NCBI GenBank assembly: GCA_029977225.1
Contig: JAPOLH010000007.1
Span: forward strand, 1-36,512
Direction of reading: 5' to 3'
Origin: Verrucomicrobiaceae bacterium
Lineage (GTDB): Bacteria; Verrucomicrobiota; Verrucomicrobiia; Verrucomicrobiales; Akkermansiaceae
DNA length: 36,512 bases
Shown piece after piece: positions 1 through 8,940 of the stretch (positions are counted from its first letter, which is position 1; each line of letters opens with the position of its first letter). The notes beneath the pieces are model-generated. The model saw only the letters and a list, made by a program, of their open reading frames with translations. It made no database searches and was not told the origin of the DNA. The position numbers were made by a program, and so were the translations under genes.

Positions 1-1
1 G

Positions 2-889
2 GAAAAAGTGGTGCTCGTGCAGCGTGACTTCGGTGATCGCACCGACCGCAAGCACTCGCGCTTCAAGTACACCGTCGATGATCGCGGCGCGGATTGGATT
101 TTGGCAAAGCTCAACGAGTACCTCGGCTACGAGCTTGGGCCTGTGCGTCCGTTCAAGTTCGAGGACAATGGTGACCGCTACGGATGGGTCGAGGACAAGA
201 ATGGCAACTCGCATCTCACGCTGTTCATCCAAGGTGGCCGTGTGCTCGACACCGAGAGCTATCCGATGCGCACGGGGTTGCGCGAAATCGCCAAGATTCA
301 CGATGGCGACTTCCGCCTGACAGCGAATCAGAACCTCATCATCGCCAACATTTCGCCGAAGAAGCGCCCGGAGATTGAAAAGCTGCTCGAACAATACGGC
401 ATCAAGGACAGTCATGAGAAAAGCGCGCTGCGTTTGAACTCGCTCGCCTGTGTGGCTTTGCCGACCTGCAGTTTGTCGCTGGCCGAGGCCGAGCGTTATC
501 TGCCGGACCTGCTCACTGAGCTTGAAGAGGTGATCGAAGAAAACGGCCTGCGTCACGATGCGATCACTGTGCGCATGACCGGTTGCCCGAACGGTTGCGC
601 GAGACCCTTCATTTCCGAAATCGGTTTCGTCGGTCGCGCGCCCGGACGCTACAATGTCTATCTCGGCGGCGGTTTTGCGGGTCAGCGACTCTCGAAACTC
701 TATCGCGAGAATGTCCCTGGCACGGAGATCAAAGCCTTGTTAGCGCCAATTATCGGCCGCTACGCCAAGGAGCGCGAAGATGGAGAGCGCTTCGGGGATT
801 TCTGCATTCGCGCCGGCTATGTCGCGGCGACCGTGCAGGGCGGGGATTTCCACAAGAACATCAAGCCCGAGGCTTTTGCCACCGCCTGA
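2..889 (+). CDS. cysI: Sulfite reductase hemoprotein beta-component, C-terminal part (5' truncated by window edge)
   Basis: Frame is open to the window start. Contains CVALPTC...[12 protein letters not shown] (siroheme/4Fe-4S cysteines) and [18 protein letters not shown], typical of CysI. Confidence 0.93.
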   Translation, partial: EKVVLVQRDFGDRTDRKHSRFKYTVDDRGADWILAKLNEYLGYELGPVRPFKFEDNGDRYGWVEDKNGNSHLTLFIQGGRVLDTESYPMRTGLREIAKIHDGDFRLTANQNLIIANISPKKRPEIEKLLEQYGIKDSHEKSALRLNSLACVALPTCSLSLAEAERYLPDLLTELEEVIEENGLRHDAITVRMTGCPNGCARPFISEIGFVGRAPGRYNVYLGGGFAGQRLSKLYRENVPGTEIKALLAPIIGRYAKEREDGERFGDFCIRAGYVAATVQGGDFHKNIKPEAFATA

Positions 890-1638
890 TGGTGGCCGCT
901 TCCGATCCTATGCCAAGCATCATGAGTACCCATGCCGAACCTGGCGAACTTTCCGACGCCCTCGCGCCCTTGCGTGCGGGTGAGCGGATCGGTTTGCTGC
1001 ATGAGCGGCTTGGCGATCGCCTGATGGCGACCACGAGCTTCGGCATTCAAGCGGCGGTGATGTTGCATCTGATCCATGAGCATGCGCCAAAAATTCCGGT
1101 AGTGTTCATCGATACCGGATTTTTATTTCCCGAAACCTACCGCTATGCGGAGGACTTGCTCTCGCGCTTCAAGCATCTCGACCTGCGGGTGTATCAACCC
1201 AAAATCAGCGCCGCGCGCATGCAGGCTCTGTGGGGTAACCTCTGGGAGAATGGAAAGGATGGTGCCGACCGCTATGCGATGCTCACCAAGATTGAGCCGA
1301 TGAATCGCGCATTGAGTGAGATCGGCGCCGATGTGTGGCTGAGCGGACTTCGTCGCTCTCAATCGAGCACGCGCTCGGACAGGCCCTTTGTGGAGCGCCA
1401 GAAAAAAACCCTCAAAGCTTACCCGATTCTCGATTGGGCCGACGCGCAGGTGGATTTGTATTTTCATCAGCATCAACTGCCGCGCCATCCGCTTGCTGAG
1501 AAGGGATATGTCACTATGGGGGATTGGCACAGCACCATGCCGGCAACCCACGGCGATGCCGAGTCAACGCGTTTTGGCGGAGTGAAATACGAGTGCGGAC
1601 TTCATCTGGACTCCGGTTCGTCAGATTTTCAGATTTGA
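889..1638 (+). CDS. cysH: Phosphoadenylyl-sulfate (PAPS) reductase; start at 889 (TGATG overlap with cysI) or 922
   Basis: TTSFGIQAAVMLHL, PVVFIDTGFLFPETYRYAEDL, and C-terminal KYECGLH catalytic Cys motif. The Cys pairs of 4Fe-4S APS reductases are absent, so the PAPS type is favoured. Confidence 0.9.
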   Translation: MVAASDPMPSIMSTHAEPGELSDALAPLRAGERIGLLHERLGDRLMATTSFGIQAAVMLHLIHEHAPKIPVVFIDTGFLFPETYRYAEDLLSRFKHLDLRVYQPKISAARMQALWGNLWENGKDGADRYAMLTKIEPMNRALSEIGADVWLSGLRRSQSSTRSDRPFVERQKKTLKAYPILDWADAQVDLYFHQHQLPRHPLAEKGYVTMGDWHSTMPATHGDAESTRFGGVKYECGLHLDSGSSDFQI

Positions 1639-1713
1639 CGCTCCGGTGAAAATATTCCCAAAGGGGTAAATTTTTTTGAAGACATGCTTTGTCCGTTCAG
1701 TCGAAGCGGACGT

Positions 1714-2508
1714 ATGCAAAAACTAAACTCTGCAAATAATCCTCTCCGTCATTCCATTGGTCGCACGCATGGCGGTCCTTTCATTTCTTTGCTTTTTGCC
1801 CTTATGGGTTGTCTGCCAGCGAATGCTGTATTGGTCGCGGGATGGGATTTCCAAACCACCACCAATGGCGGCACGGCAGCTGCGGCGCAACCCAACAGTC
1901 CAAAGGTTTACAACGCCAACTTCGGGACTGGCGTGATGTACCTCGATGGCAGTAATGGTTCTTCAGATTGGCTTAAATCGAATGAAATCAGTGGTTTTGG
2001 CGGAACTTCGGTGAATGCGGGTGAAGGATTTTCCACTTTGACCACAGGTTCTTCGGCGTTGGCGCTGATCGCTGGTGCGAGCACTGCGGCGAATGGAAAT
2101 CAGGCAGTCTTTAGGTTCTCGATGGCGGGTTATGAGGGCTTGAGTATTTCATTGGCGGCACAACGGACGAGCACCGGGTTTGCCACCCAGCTATGGGAGT
2201 TCAGTTTGGACGGGAATTCTTATCAGACGATTGGCACGCTGTCGGCTGGTAGCACCGCAGGAACAATCACGAGTACATATGCGGGATCGGGTGCGCTGGG
2301 ATTCGCGGCCTTTGATGGATTGAATGATGTCGAGAATGCCTATGTACGTGTCACCTTCGACGGTGCAACTTCAAGTACCGGCAACAATCGCATCGATAAC
2401 ATTCAGTTCAATGTTTTGGCCATTACGGTACCTGAGCCTGGTTGCGCGATGCTGTTAGGGACCGGGGCAGTGCTGGCGCTGATCCGAAGGCGCAGGCGAT
2501 CCAGCTGA
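1714..2508 (+). CDS. PEP-CTERM sorting domain-containing secreted protein (ORF open from 1684)
   Basis: N-terminal signal-like hydrophobic segment; C-terminal [26 protein letters not shown] = PEP motif + TM helix + Arg cluster; Gly/Ser/Thr-rich body. Confidence 0.85.
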   Translation: MQKLNSANNPLRHSIGRTHGGPFISLLFALMGCLPANAVLVAGWDFQTTTNGGTAAAAQPNSPKVYNANFGTGVMYLDGSNGSSDWLKSNEISGFGGTSVNAGEGFSTLTTGSSALALIAGASTAANGNQAVFRFSMAGYEGLSISLAAQRTSTGFATQLWEFSLDGNSYQTIGTLSAGSTAGTITSTYAGSGALGFAAFDGLNDVENAYVRVTFDGATSSTGNNRIDNIQFNVLAITVPEPGCAMLLGTGAVLALIRRRRRSS

Positions 2509-2606
2509 TTTTGAGCCCTTTTAGCAGCAACTTGGGGGAATTCCGTGTCTTGACTCCTGGGCCTGGCTGCAGACAGTATGTCGCGAATCTAACCAATCCC
2601 ACTGCC

Positions 2607-3566
2607 ATGCCTATCGCCCCCAACATGACTGCCACCGTCGGCAATACGCCGCTCATCCGCCTCAACCATGTGACCGCCGGTCTTGATGCCGAGATCTGTG
2701 TGAAAGCGGAATTTTTCAACCCGCTCTTCAGCGTCAAAGACCGCATTGGTAAGGCCATGATCGAGGCGGCAGAGCGTGACGGATCGCTCAAGCCAGGTGG
2801 ATTGATCATTGAGCCGACCTCTGGCAACACTGGCATTGCATTGGCCTTTGTCGCCCGTTCGAAGGGTTACCGCTGCATTCTCACCATGCCCGAGAGCATG
2901 TCGATCGAGCGCCGCGTGTTGTTGCGTTTGCTAGGTGCCGAGATCGTGCTCACGCCGCGTGCTCGTGGCATGGGTGGTGCGATCGCCAAGGCGAAACAAC
3001 TTTTGGAGCAAACGCCAGGTGCCTTTGGTCCGGGGCAGTTTGACAATCCGGCCAACCCGCAGGTGCACCGCGAAACGACCGCCGAGGAAATCTGGCGGGA
3101 CACCGAAGGAAAAATTGATGCATTCGTCGCGGGTGTCGGCACGGGTGGCACTCTGACCGGTGTTTCGGAGGTGATCAAATCACGCTGCGCAATGAAGGCC
3201 TTTGCGGTCGAGCCTGTGGCAAGCCCAGTTATTTCTGGCGGTGCTCCGGGCCCGCACATGATCCAAGGAATCGGTGCCGGTTTCATTCCCAAGAACCTCA
3301 ATGTCGATATCATCGATGAAGTCATCCAAGTGAGCAACGAGGATGCTTTCGCCACCGCGCAGTCGCTGGCACAGGAGGAAGGGCTGCCGGCTGGCATTTC
3401 CACCGGTGCGAATGTCTGGGCCGCGATGCAGATCGCCAAACGCCCGGAATTCAAAGGCAAGCGCATCGTCACCGTCGGCTGCTCTTCGACCGAGCGTTAT
3501 CTTTCCACACCGCTTGCGGAAAAAGTGCGCGAGGAAGTAACCAATCTTCCAGTGCACGAGATTTGA
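2607..3566 (+). CDS. cysK: Cysteine synthase A (O-acetylserine sulfhydrylase); ORF extends upstream to 2442 but the family start is near 2607/2625
   Basis: [25 protein letters not shown] (PLP Lys), [41 protein letters not shown]. Confidence 0.93.
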   Translation: MPIAPNMTATVGNTPLIRLNHVTAGLDAEICVKAEFFNPLFSVKDRIGKAMIEAAERDGSLKPGGLIIEPTSGNTGIALAFVARSKGYRCILTMPESMSIERRVLLRLLGAEIVLTPRARGMGGAIAKAKQLLEQTPGAFGPGQFDNPANPQVHRETTAEEIWRDTEGKIDAFVAGVGTGGTLTGVSEVIKSRCAMKAFAVEPVASPVISGGAPGPHMIQGIGAGFIPKNLNVDIIDEVIQVSNEDAFATAQSLAQEEGLPAGISTGANVWAAMQIAKRPEFKGKRIVTVGCSSTERYLSTPLAEKVREEVTNLPVHEI

Positions 3567-3600
3567 GAAAAGCCTAAGTCGTCAAGATTGTGCAGGAGGG

Positions 3601-3624
3601 GCACGGCATATTTGCCGTGCTTTT
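3601..3624 (+). terminator. Intrinsic terminator downstream of cysK
   Basis: GCACGGCA-TATT-TGCCGTGC perfect 8-bp hairpin followed by TTTT. Confidence 0.75.
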
Positions 3625-3648
3625 CCATTTTGATGGAGAATGGATATT

Positions 3649-3689
3649 GGGGGTGAAACCCGGTTCTTTCGAACCATGGTTTCACCCCT
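3649..3689. repeat. Nested palindrome/large hairpin in the cysK-smc convergent intergenic region
   Basis: GGGGTGAAACC-c-GGTTC-TTTC-GAACC-at-GGTTTCACCCC: perfect 11-bp outer and 5-bp inner inverted repeats. Confidence 0.8.
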
Positions 3690-3732
3690 TATCCCTCTCC
3701 TGTCTGGAGAATTTTTATGTCGGCTGCCTGTC

Positions 3733-6700
3733 TTATGCGTCGAGACGGAGCGCGGCTTTTTGAGCGGCGGTTTTCGCTTCGCCGGAAGACTTGTGGCCAT
3801 CGTCACTGGTGAGTCGCATGCCCACCGGTTTGGAAACTCCGAATTCTTCCATCGTCACGCCGTACATCACATCGGCGCGGGCCATCGTGCGTTTTGAGTG
3901 GGTGACAATGATAAATTGCGAACGATCGATAAAGCGATCGAGTACCTTCACGAAGCGGTTGATGTTCGATTCGTCAAGTGGGGCGTCGAGCTCGTCGAGG
4001 ACGCAGAAGGGGCTGGGCTTGATCATGTAGATCGAGAACAGCAGAGCGACCGCAGTCATCGAGCGTTCACCACCGGAGAGCAGTGTGATCGACTGAAGTT
4101 TTTTGCCGGGTGGCTTGGCGATCACCTCGATGCCGGACTCGAGCGGGTCGGATTCGTCGAGCAGGGTGAGGTCGGCCTGACCTTTTTCGCCAAAGAGTTC
4201 CTTGAACATCGTTTGGAAGTTGATGCGAACTTGCGCGAAAGTTTCGGCGAAGAGGCGCTGGGTCTCGGTGTTGATGCGTTCGATGACCTCGAGCAATTCC
4301 GTTTTCGACGAGACAAGGTCGTCATGTTGTTTGCGGAGAAAATTGTAGCGTTCTTCGAGTTCCTCGAATTCCTCGATCGCATCGAGGTTGACTGGGCCCA
4401 TGGCGTCGAGGCGGCGCTTGATGTCAGTAACAATGGATTCGATGAATTCCCAGTCTGGTTCGCCGGTCATTTCGCCGGGGATTTCCGCATCGTCGGAGCC
4501 GGTGGCGTCGACCACGATGGTGGGCATGTCGTCCTCGGCTTCGTCGTCGGATGATACAGATGCGAACGAGTCGTCTCCATCGGCGGTGACCACCGTTTGT
4601 TTACCGCCACGGGCTTGCAGGGCTTTTTGGGATGCCACGCTTGCGAGGAGCGCGTGGGCATCGGGCTCGAAGGTGCTGAGGTCGATTTGATAGCGTTCGG
4701 CGATGGAGTTGTTGAGGTTTTCGAGGCGCAGGTCGAGTTTGGTTGCGGCGATTTCCTCGCGGCCTTTTTGCTCATTGATGCGTGAAAGGTCGCGGCGAAG
4801 TGCGGCGAGTTCCGTTTCGGCGCTTTCGATCGATTCGAGAAGTGCGGCGCGTCCGCTTGAACGGGATTCGATTTCCTTTCCGAGGTCCTCGGCTTCGAGT
4901 CGGTGGGTTTCGCATTCTTCGGCGAGGCGGCTGTTTTCGGCACTGGCGTCGTCGATGCGTTGGGTGAACGATTCGATTTCCGCTTCGCGACGGATCGACG
5001 CTTCGCGGAGCTCCGAGAGGCGGTTTTCCATGGGCCGTTGTTGTTCCTCGGCGGCTTGTTTCGCGCGGCGTTCGACCGCGAGTTCGGTGCGGAGGTTGTT
5101 GAGGTCGCTGGTCAGTTCGCCTTCGCGTTGGGCGATTGAGTCCGCCTCCGACTGCAGGCGGCGCGCGTCGGTTTCGAGGCCATCGAGGCGTTCGCGCGAC
5201 TGATGAAGTTCTGCCTCGAGTTGGACGCGGCTTTCGGCGGCGGCGCGTTCGCGGTTGTCGAGTTCGCCGCGTTCCCAGCGAACATTTTCGAGTTTGGTGT
5301 CGAGGTTTTCGACTTCGCGAGTGGCGAGGGTGAGTTGACCTTGGAGAGTTGAGAGTTCGACTTTTTGGCGTTGCAGGCGTTCGCGGGCGACTTCCACTTC
5401 CTCGCGCAGTTGTTCGAGGTTTGTCTCCGTATCGATAACGCGGCGGCGTGCGGCCTCATCGGCTTGGGCGAGTGTGGCGACTTCGTTTTCGAGCGTGCGG
5501 ACTTCGTTGCGAAGCTCGAGCACCGAGGTCGAGCCCTCGGCGGTTGAACCGCCGCGCAGCGTGCCTTCGCCGCCGAGGATCACGCCGGCGAGCGTGACAA
5601 AGGTGACGCCAGGATGGTTTGGGCGCAGGCGCAAAGCAGTGGCGAGGTTGGGCACGATGAGGACGCGATCGAGCAATCGCTCGATGATGCCAGAGATGCG
5701 TTTGTCCGACTTCACACGATCGAGTGCCCATGCGGTGGCGCCTTCCGGCAGGGCTTCCATTTGCGTGCCAGCTGCGTGAGCGACGAAGGTTTCGGGAATG
5801 ATTGCCGCAATGCCGAGTTGCTTGGCGGTGAGGCGTTCGATCAGCGCCTCGGCGACTGCCTGGTCCTGCACAAGCACGGCCTGAAGGTGGTTGCCGAGGG
5901 CGGATTCGATGGCGCGGGCGCAGTCGTTATCGGCCTCGATGAAAGAGGCCAACACGCCGTGGATGGCAGGCTTGAATTGGTCGGGTTCGTCGAGCCCGTT
6001 AAGCACATTGCGGGTGCCTTTTTCAAAGCCTTCACCGCTTTCCACCAGTTGTCTTACTGCTTCGAAGCGGGCTGAGCGTTGGGCAAGCGCGCGGTTGGAT
6101 TCCACGGCGGCGCTGCGTGCCGCATCGAGGTCGCCGCGAGTGTGTTGGTAGGCGCGTTCTGCGCTTTGGAATGCCTCTTCGAGTTCGGAAATTTGTGCGG
6201 CGGATGTTTCGACTTCGCTTTGAATGCGTGATTGCTCGGCGCGGCCTTCTTCCATTTCGAGGTTGAGGCGTTGTTCCTCATCGGCGAGTTGCCGCGCACG
6301 GTCGCGGTTGCCCTCGAGTTGAGCGAGGGAGGATTCAATTTTTGCCTGCATTGCGGCGATGAGCGACTGTGTGCGGTTCGCTTCGGCGCGTGAGGTACGC
6401 AGTGCGTTTTCGAGTTCCTCGCGCTCAGCGCGTGCTCCCCGTGTGCGTTCCTCCATTTCGGAGAGGCGCAATTCTTTTTCGGCGATGTGGCGGTTGAGTT
6501 GATCGAGCGACTCGTTGGCGGCGATGAAATCGAATTCCTGTTGCGCGAGTTTGTCGCGGGTCGATTGAATGTCCTCGCGGTTCTGGCGGATGCGAGATTC
6601 GAGTTCGTGTTTGCGTTCTTCGTTGAAGGCGATGCGTCCTTCGGCGCTGTTGAGCGCGTTGCGGTGTTCGTTGAGGCGTTGGCGAATTTCGGCAAGCTCG

Positions 6701-7542
6701 CCCTCGAAAACGCGGGCGGCGGCGCGTGCTTCATTGACCACTTCTTCTTTCGCAGGGAGTTGCATCGAGAGCTCTGTGTCGCGAACTTCGAGCCCGCGGA
6801 TCGAGGTGAGCAACTCATCACGTTCGGCAGTGAGCTCGATGAACTTCCGATGGCCGAGGTGAGTGTCGAGCACGCGGGTGTCGGCGGCGAGTGCCTGGTA
6901 GCGGCGGGCTTTTGCGACTTGGCGCTTGAGAGAATTCATGCGGCGCTCCTGTTCGGCGAGCACATCAGAAACGCGCAGCAGGTTGGCTTCGGTGTACTCC
7001 AGTTTGCGCAGCGCTTCCTTTTTCTCGCGTTTGAACTTCGTGATGCCTGCAGCTTCTTCGAACACCGCGCGGCGTTCCTCGGGTTTAGACGAAAGGATCT
7101 GGTCGATCTGGCCTTGCGCCATGATCGAGTACGCCGTGCGGCCGATGCCGGTATCCATGAGCATGTCGTGGATGTCCTTGAGTCGGCACAGTGTGTTGTT
7201 GATGCGGTACTCCGACTTGCCGTCGCGATAGACCCGCCGGGTGATCGAGACCTCGTTGTAATCGACCTTCAGTGCCTGTTCGCAATCGGCCATCGTGAGT
7301 GTGACTTCGGCCATGCCGAGCGGCTTGCGTTTTTCGGTGCCGTTGAAAATGACATCGGCCATTTCACCACCGCGGAGGGCTTTGGCGGAAGTTTCGCCGA
7401 GCACCCACCGGATCGCATCGACCACATTGGATTTGCCGCAGCCGTTGGGGCCGACGATGCCGGTCACGCCTTCGGCGAATTCAAACACGGTCTTATCGGC
7501 AAAGGACTTGAAGCCTTGGATTTCGAGAGTTTTGAGGTACAT
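3733..7542 (-). CDS. smc: Chromosome segregation protein SMC
   Basis: MYLKTLEIQGFKSFADKTVFEF, Walker A GIVGPNGCGKSNVVDAIRWVLGE, long coiled coils with hinge, signature LLSGGERSMTAVALLFSIYMIKPSPFCVLDELDAPLDESN. Confidence 0.97.
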   Translation of the reverse strand: MYLKTLEIQGFKSFADKTVFEFAEGVTGIVGPNGCGKSNVVDAIRWVLGETSAKALRGGEMADVIFNGTEKRKPLGMAEVTLTMADCEQALKVDYNEVSITRRVYRDGKSEYRINNTLCRLKDIHDMLMDTGIGRTAYSIMAQGQIDQILSSKPEERRAVFEEAAGITKFKREKKEALRKLEYTEANLLRVSDVLAEQERRMNSLKRQVAKARRYQALAADTRVLDTHLGHRKFIELTAERDELLTSIRGLEVRDTELSMQLPAKEEVVNEARAAARVFEGELAEIRQRLNEHRNALNSAEGRIAFNEERKHELESRIRQNREDIQSTRDKLAQQEFDFIAANESLDQLNRHIAEKELRLSEMEERTRGARAEREELENALRTSRAEANRTQSLIAAMQAKIESSLAQLEGNRDRARQLADEEQRLNLEMEEGRAEQSRIQSEVETSAAQISELEEAFQSAERAYQHTRGDLDAARSAAVESNRALAQRSARFEAVRQLVESGEGFEKGTRNVLNGLDEPDQFKPAIHGVLASFIEADNDCARAIESALGNHLQAVLVQDQAVAEALIERLTAKQLGIAAIIPETFVAHAAGTQMEALPEGATAWALDRVKSDKRISGIIERLLDRVLIVPNLATALRLRPNHPGVTFVTLAGVILGGEGTLRGGSTAEGSTSVLELRNEVRTLENEVATLAQADEAARRRVIDTETNLEQLREEVEVARERLQRQKVELSTLQGQLTLATREVENLDTKLENVRWERGELDNRERAAAESRVQLEAELHQSRERLDGLETDARRLQSEADSIAQREGELTSDLNNLRTELAVERRAKQAAEEQQRPMENRLSELREASIRREAEIESFTQRIDDASAENSRLAEECETHRLEAEDLGKEIESRSSGRAALLESIESAETELAALRRDLSRINEQKGREEIAATKLDLRLENLNNSIAERYQIDLSTFEPDAHALLASVASQKALQARGGKQTVVTADGDDSFASVSSDDEAEDDMPTIVVDATGSDDAEIPGEMTGEPDWEFIESIVTDIKRRLDAMGPVNLDAIEEFEELEERYNFLRKQHDDLVSSKTELLEVIERINTETQRLFAETFAQVRINFQTMFKELFGEKGQADLTLLDESDPLESGIEVIAKPPGKKLQSITLLSGGERSMTAVALLFSIYMIKPSPFCVLDELDAPLDESNINRFVKVLDRFIDRSQFIIVTHSKRTMARADVMYGVTMEEFGVSKPVGMRLTSDDGHKSSGEAKTAAQKAALRLDA

Positions 7543-7769
7543 GGGACAGGAGTTTGGGAAAGGACCCGGAGGGATTCGGGATTACACAAGCTAGTGGAAG
7601 GGGTGGGGATCGCAATCCAGAGAATTGAAATGACGCTAAATATGCTACTTAAATGCAAAAACAACACTACATATTGTGACTTTTGGTATTTAGGATTTAT
7701 GAAACAATTTGTCGTTCTTGGGGCATACGCAATTGACGGAGCGAGCTGGCTGGCCATCCTTGGGACACG

Positions 7770-8366
7770 ATGATCGCTAGGTTGCGTGGCAGGGTTCTAG
7801 AGGCTTATCCCAACCGCTTGGTGGTGGATGTGCAGGGCGTGGGTTACGAAGTATTGGTGCCGCTTTCCACCTTTGATCGACTGCGCGCGGTCGAGGGGCT
7901 GGAGGTGGATTTGCGCACTCATTTGCACATTCGTGAAACCGCTCACACTCTGTATGGCTTCGCGAGCGAGGAGGAGCGCGATGTGTTTTTGATGCTCATC
8001 GAACGGGTGAGCGGGATCGGGCCGGCGATTGCGATGGCGGTTTTGAGCGGTCTTCCTGTGGCCAAGTTCAAAAGCTGCGTGGTGGCGGGCAATGTCGTCG
8101 AACTTTCACGGATCAAGGGCCTGGGCAAAAAGACTGCCGAGCGGATTGTGCTTGAGCTCAAGGACAAAGTCGGTGTGACCGACACATGGCAGGACGCGGC
8201 GGCGGGGGCGGTAAGCCCGTCGGCGGCGGATGCCGAGTTGGCTTTGATCGCGCTGGGCTACAAGCAAGTCGATGCACGCAAGGCGGTTCGCAAGGTGCTT
8301 GAGGAGCACGATGGGGCAGCGGTGGAAGTGCTGGTGCGCGGTGCTTTGCGCGCCTTACAGGGCTGA
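7770..8366 (+). CDS. ruvA: Holliday junction branch migration complex subunit RuvA
   Basis: MIARLRGRVLEAYPNRLVVDVQGVGYEVLVPLSTF; HhH regions GIGPAIAMAVLSG and RIKGLGKKTAERIVLELKDK. Confidence 0.96.
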   Translation: MIARLRGRVLEAYPNRLVVDVQGVGYEVLVPLSTFDRLRAVEGLEVDLRTHLHIRETAHTLYGFASEEERDVFLMLIERVSGIGPAIAMAVLSGLPVAKFKSCVVAGNVVELSRIKGLGKKTAERIVLELKDKVGVTDTWQDAAAGAVSPSAADAELALIALGYKQVDARKAVRKVLEEHDGAAVEVLVRGALRALQG

Positions 8367-8427
8367 GGCGATGAGTTTTTCCCGTCGGAGATGTAGATTT
8401 TGCAACAAATTTTCTGCTGGCGACGAT

Positions 8428-8466
8428 GTGTTTATAGGTTATGGTTTGACCGTAGCCTATAACCAC
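8428..8466 (+). promoter_or_regulatory. Dyad/hairpin (17-bp arms) just upstream of the Cys/Lys-rich protein gene; possible operator or structured 5' leader
   Basis: GTGTTTATAGGTTATGG-TTTGA-CCGTAGCCTATAACCAC: arms pair with one mismatch and two G-U wobbles. No T-tract follows, so it is not a terminator for this strand. Confidence 0.6.
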
Positions 8467-8484
8467 TAAAAAACAAACAACATC

Positions 8485-8850
8485 ATGAAACTGATCATTA
8501 CCGCGCTTTGCGCATCCATGCTTGTAATCCCGATGTCCTACGCTGACGAATGCGAAAAGGGCAAATGCGATAAGGAGAAAAAAGAAGGCACCCTGCTCAC
8601 CCACTGTGGCAAGTGTGAAGATAAAAAGAATTGCGACAAAGAATGCGAAAAAGACTGTGAGAAGAAGTGCGATAAGGAGAAAAAAGAAGGCACCCTGCTC
8701 ACCCACTGTGGCAAGTGCGAAGACAAGAAGGATAAGGATTGCGACAAGGAGTGCGACAAAGAGAAGAAAGAAGGCACCTTTGCTGGCAACTGCGACAAGT
8801 GCAAAAAGGATGGCGAGAAGGAAGAAAAGAAAGAGGGCACCTTTGCCTGA
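8485..8850 (+). CDS. Small predicted secreted Cys/Lys/Glu-rich repeat protein of unknown function (metallothionein-like composition)
   Basis: Signal peptide-like MKLIITALCASMLVIPMSYA followed by repeats KCDKEKKEGTLLTHCGKCEDKK; 14 Cys in about 100 mature residues; clear start, hairpin upstream and terminator downstream. Confidence 0.8.
   Translation: MKLIITALCASMLVIPMSYADECEKGKCDKEKKEGTLLTHCGKCEDKKNCDKECEKDCEKKCDKEKKEGTLLTHCGKCEDKKDKDCDKECDKEKKEGTFAGNCDKCKKDGEKEEKKEGTFA
8566..8615 (+). repeat. Copy 1 of perfect 50-bp direct repeat
   Basis: tgcgataaggagaaaaaagaaggcaccctgctcacccactgtggcaagtg, identical to 8668-8717. Confidence 0.95.
8668..8717 (+). repeat. Copy 2 of perfect 50-bp direct repeat (102-bp period = 34 codons)
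   Basis: Identical to 8566-8615; in frame inside the same ORF. Confidence 0.95.
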
Positions 8851-8883
8851 TGTTTTGCCCGCCTATCCAATTGATTTAACAAA

Positions 8884-8924
8884 TAAAGCCGTCGGATTTG
8901 AGTATCCGGCGGCTTTATCTTTTC
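8884..8924 (+). terminator. Strong intrinsic terminator downstream of the Cys/Lys-rich protein gene
   Basis: TAAAGCCGTCGGAT-TTGAGT-ATCCGGCGGCTTTA, 14-bp stem (one G-U), followed by TCTTTT. Confidence 0.88.
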
Positions 8925-8940
8925 ATAAAAGTGCCGAATC

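Noticed and set aside
3898-4554. 218-aa plus-strand ORF
   Set aside because: Antisense shadow of the smc C-terminal head; no independent start context or family similarity.
6487-7773. 428-aa plus-strand ORF
   Set aside because: Entirely antisense to the highly conserved smc N-terminal region; arises from GC-skewed codon usage. Only its last 24 codons (7699-7773) lie outside smc and are discussed separately.
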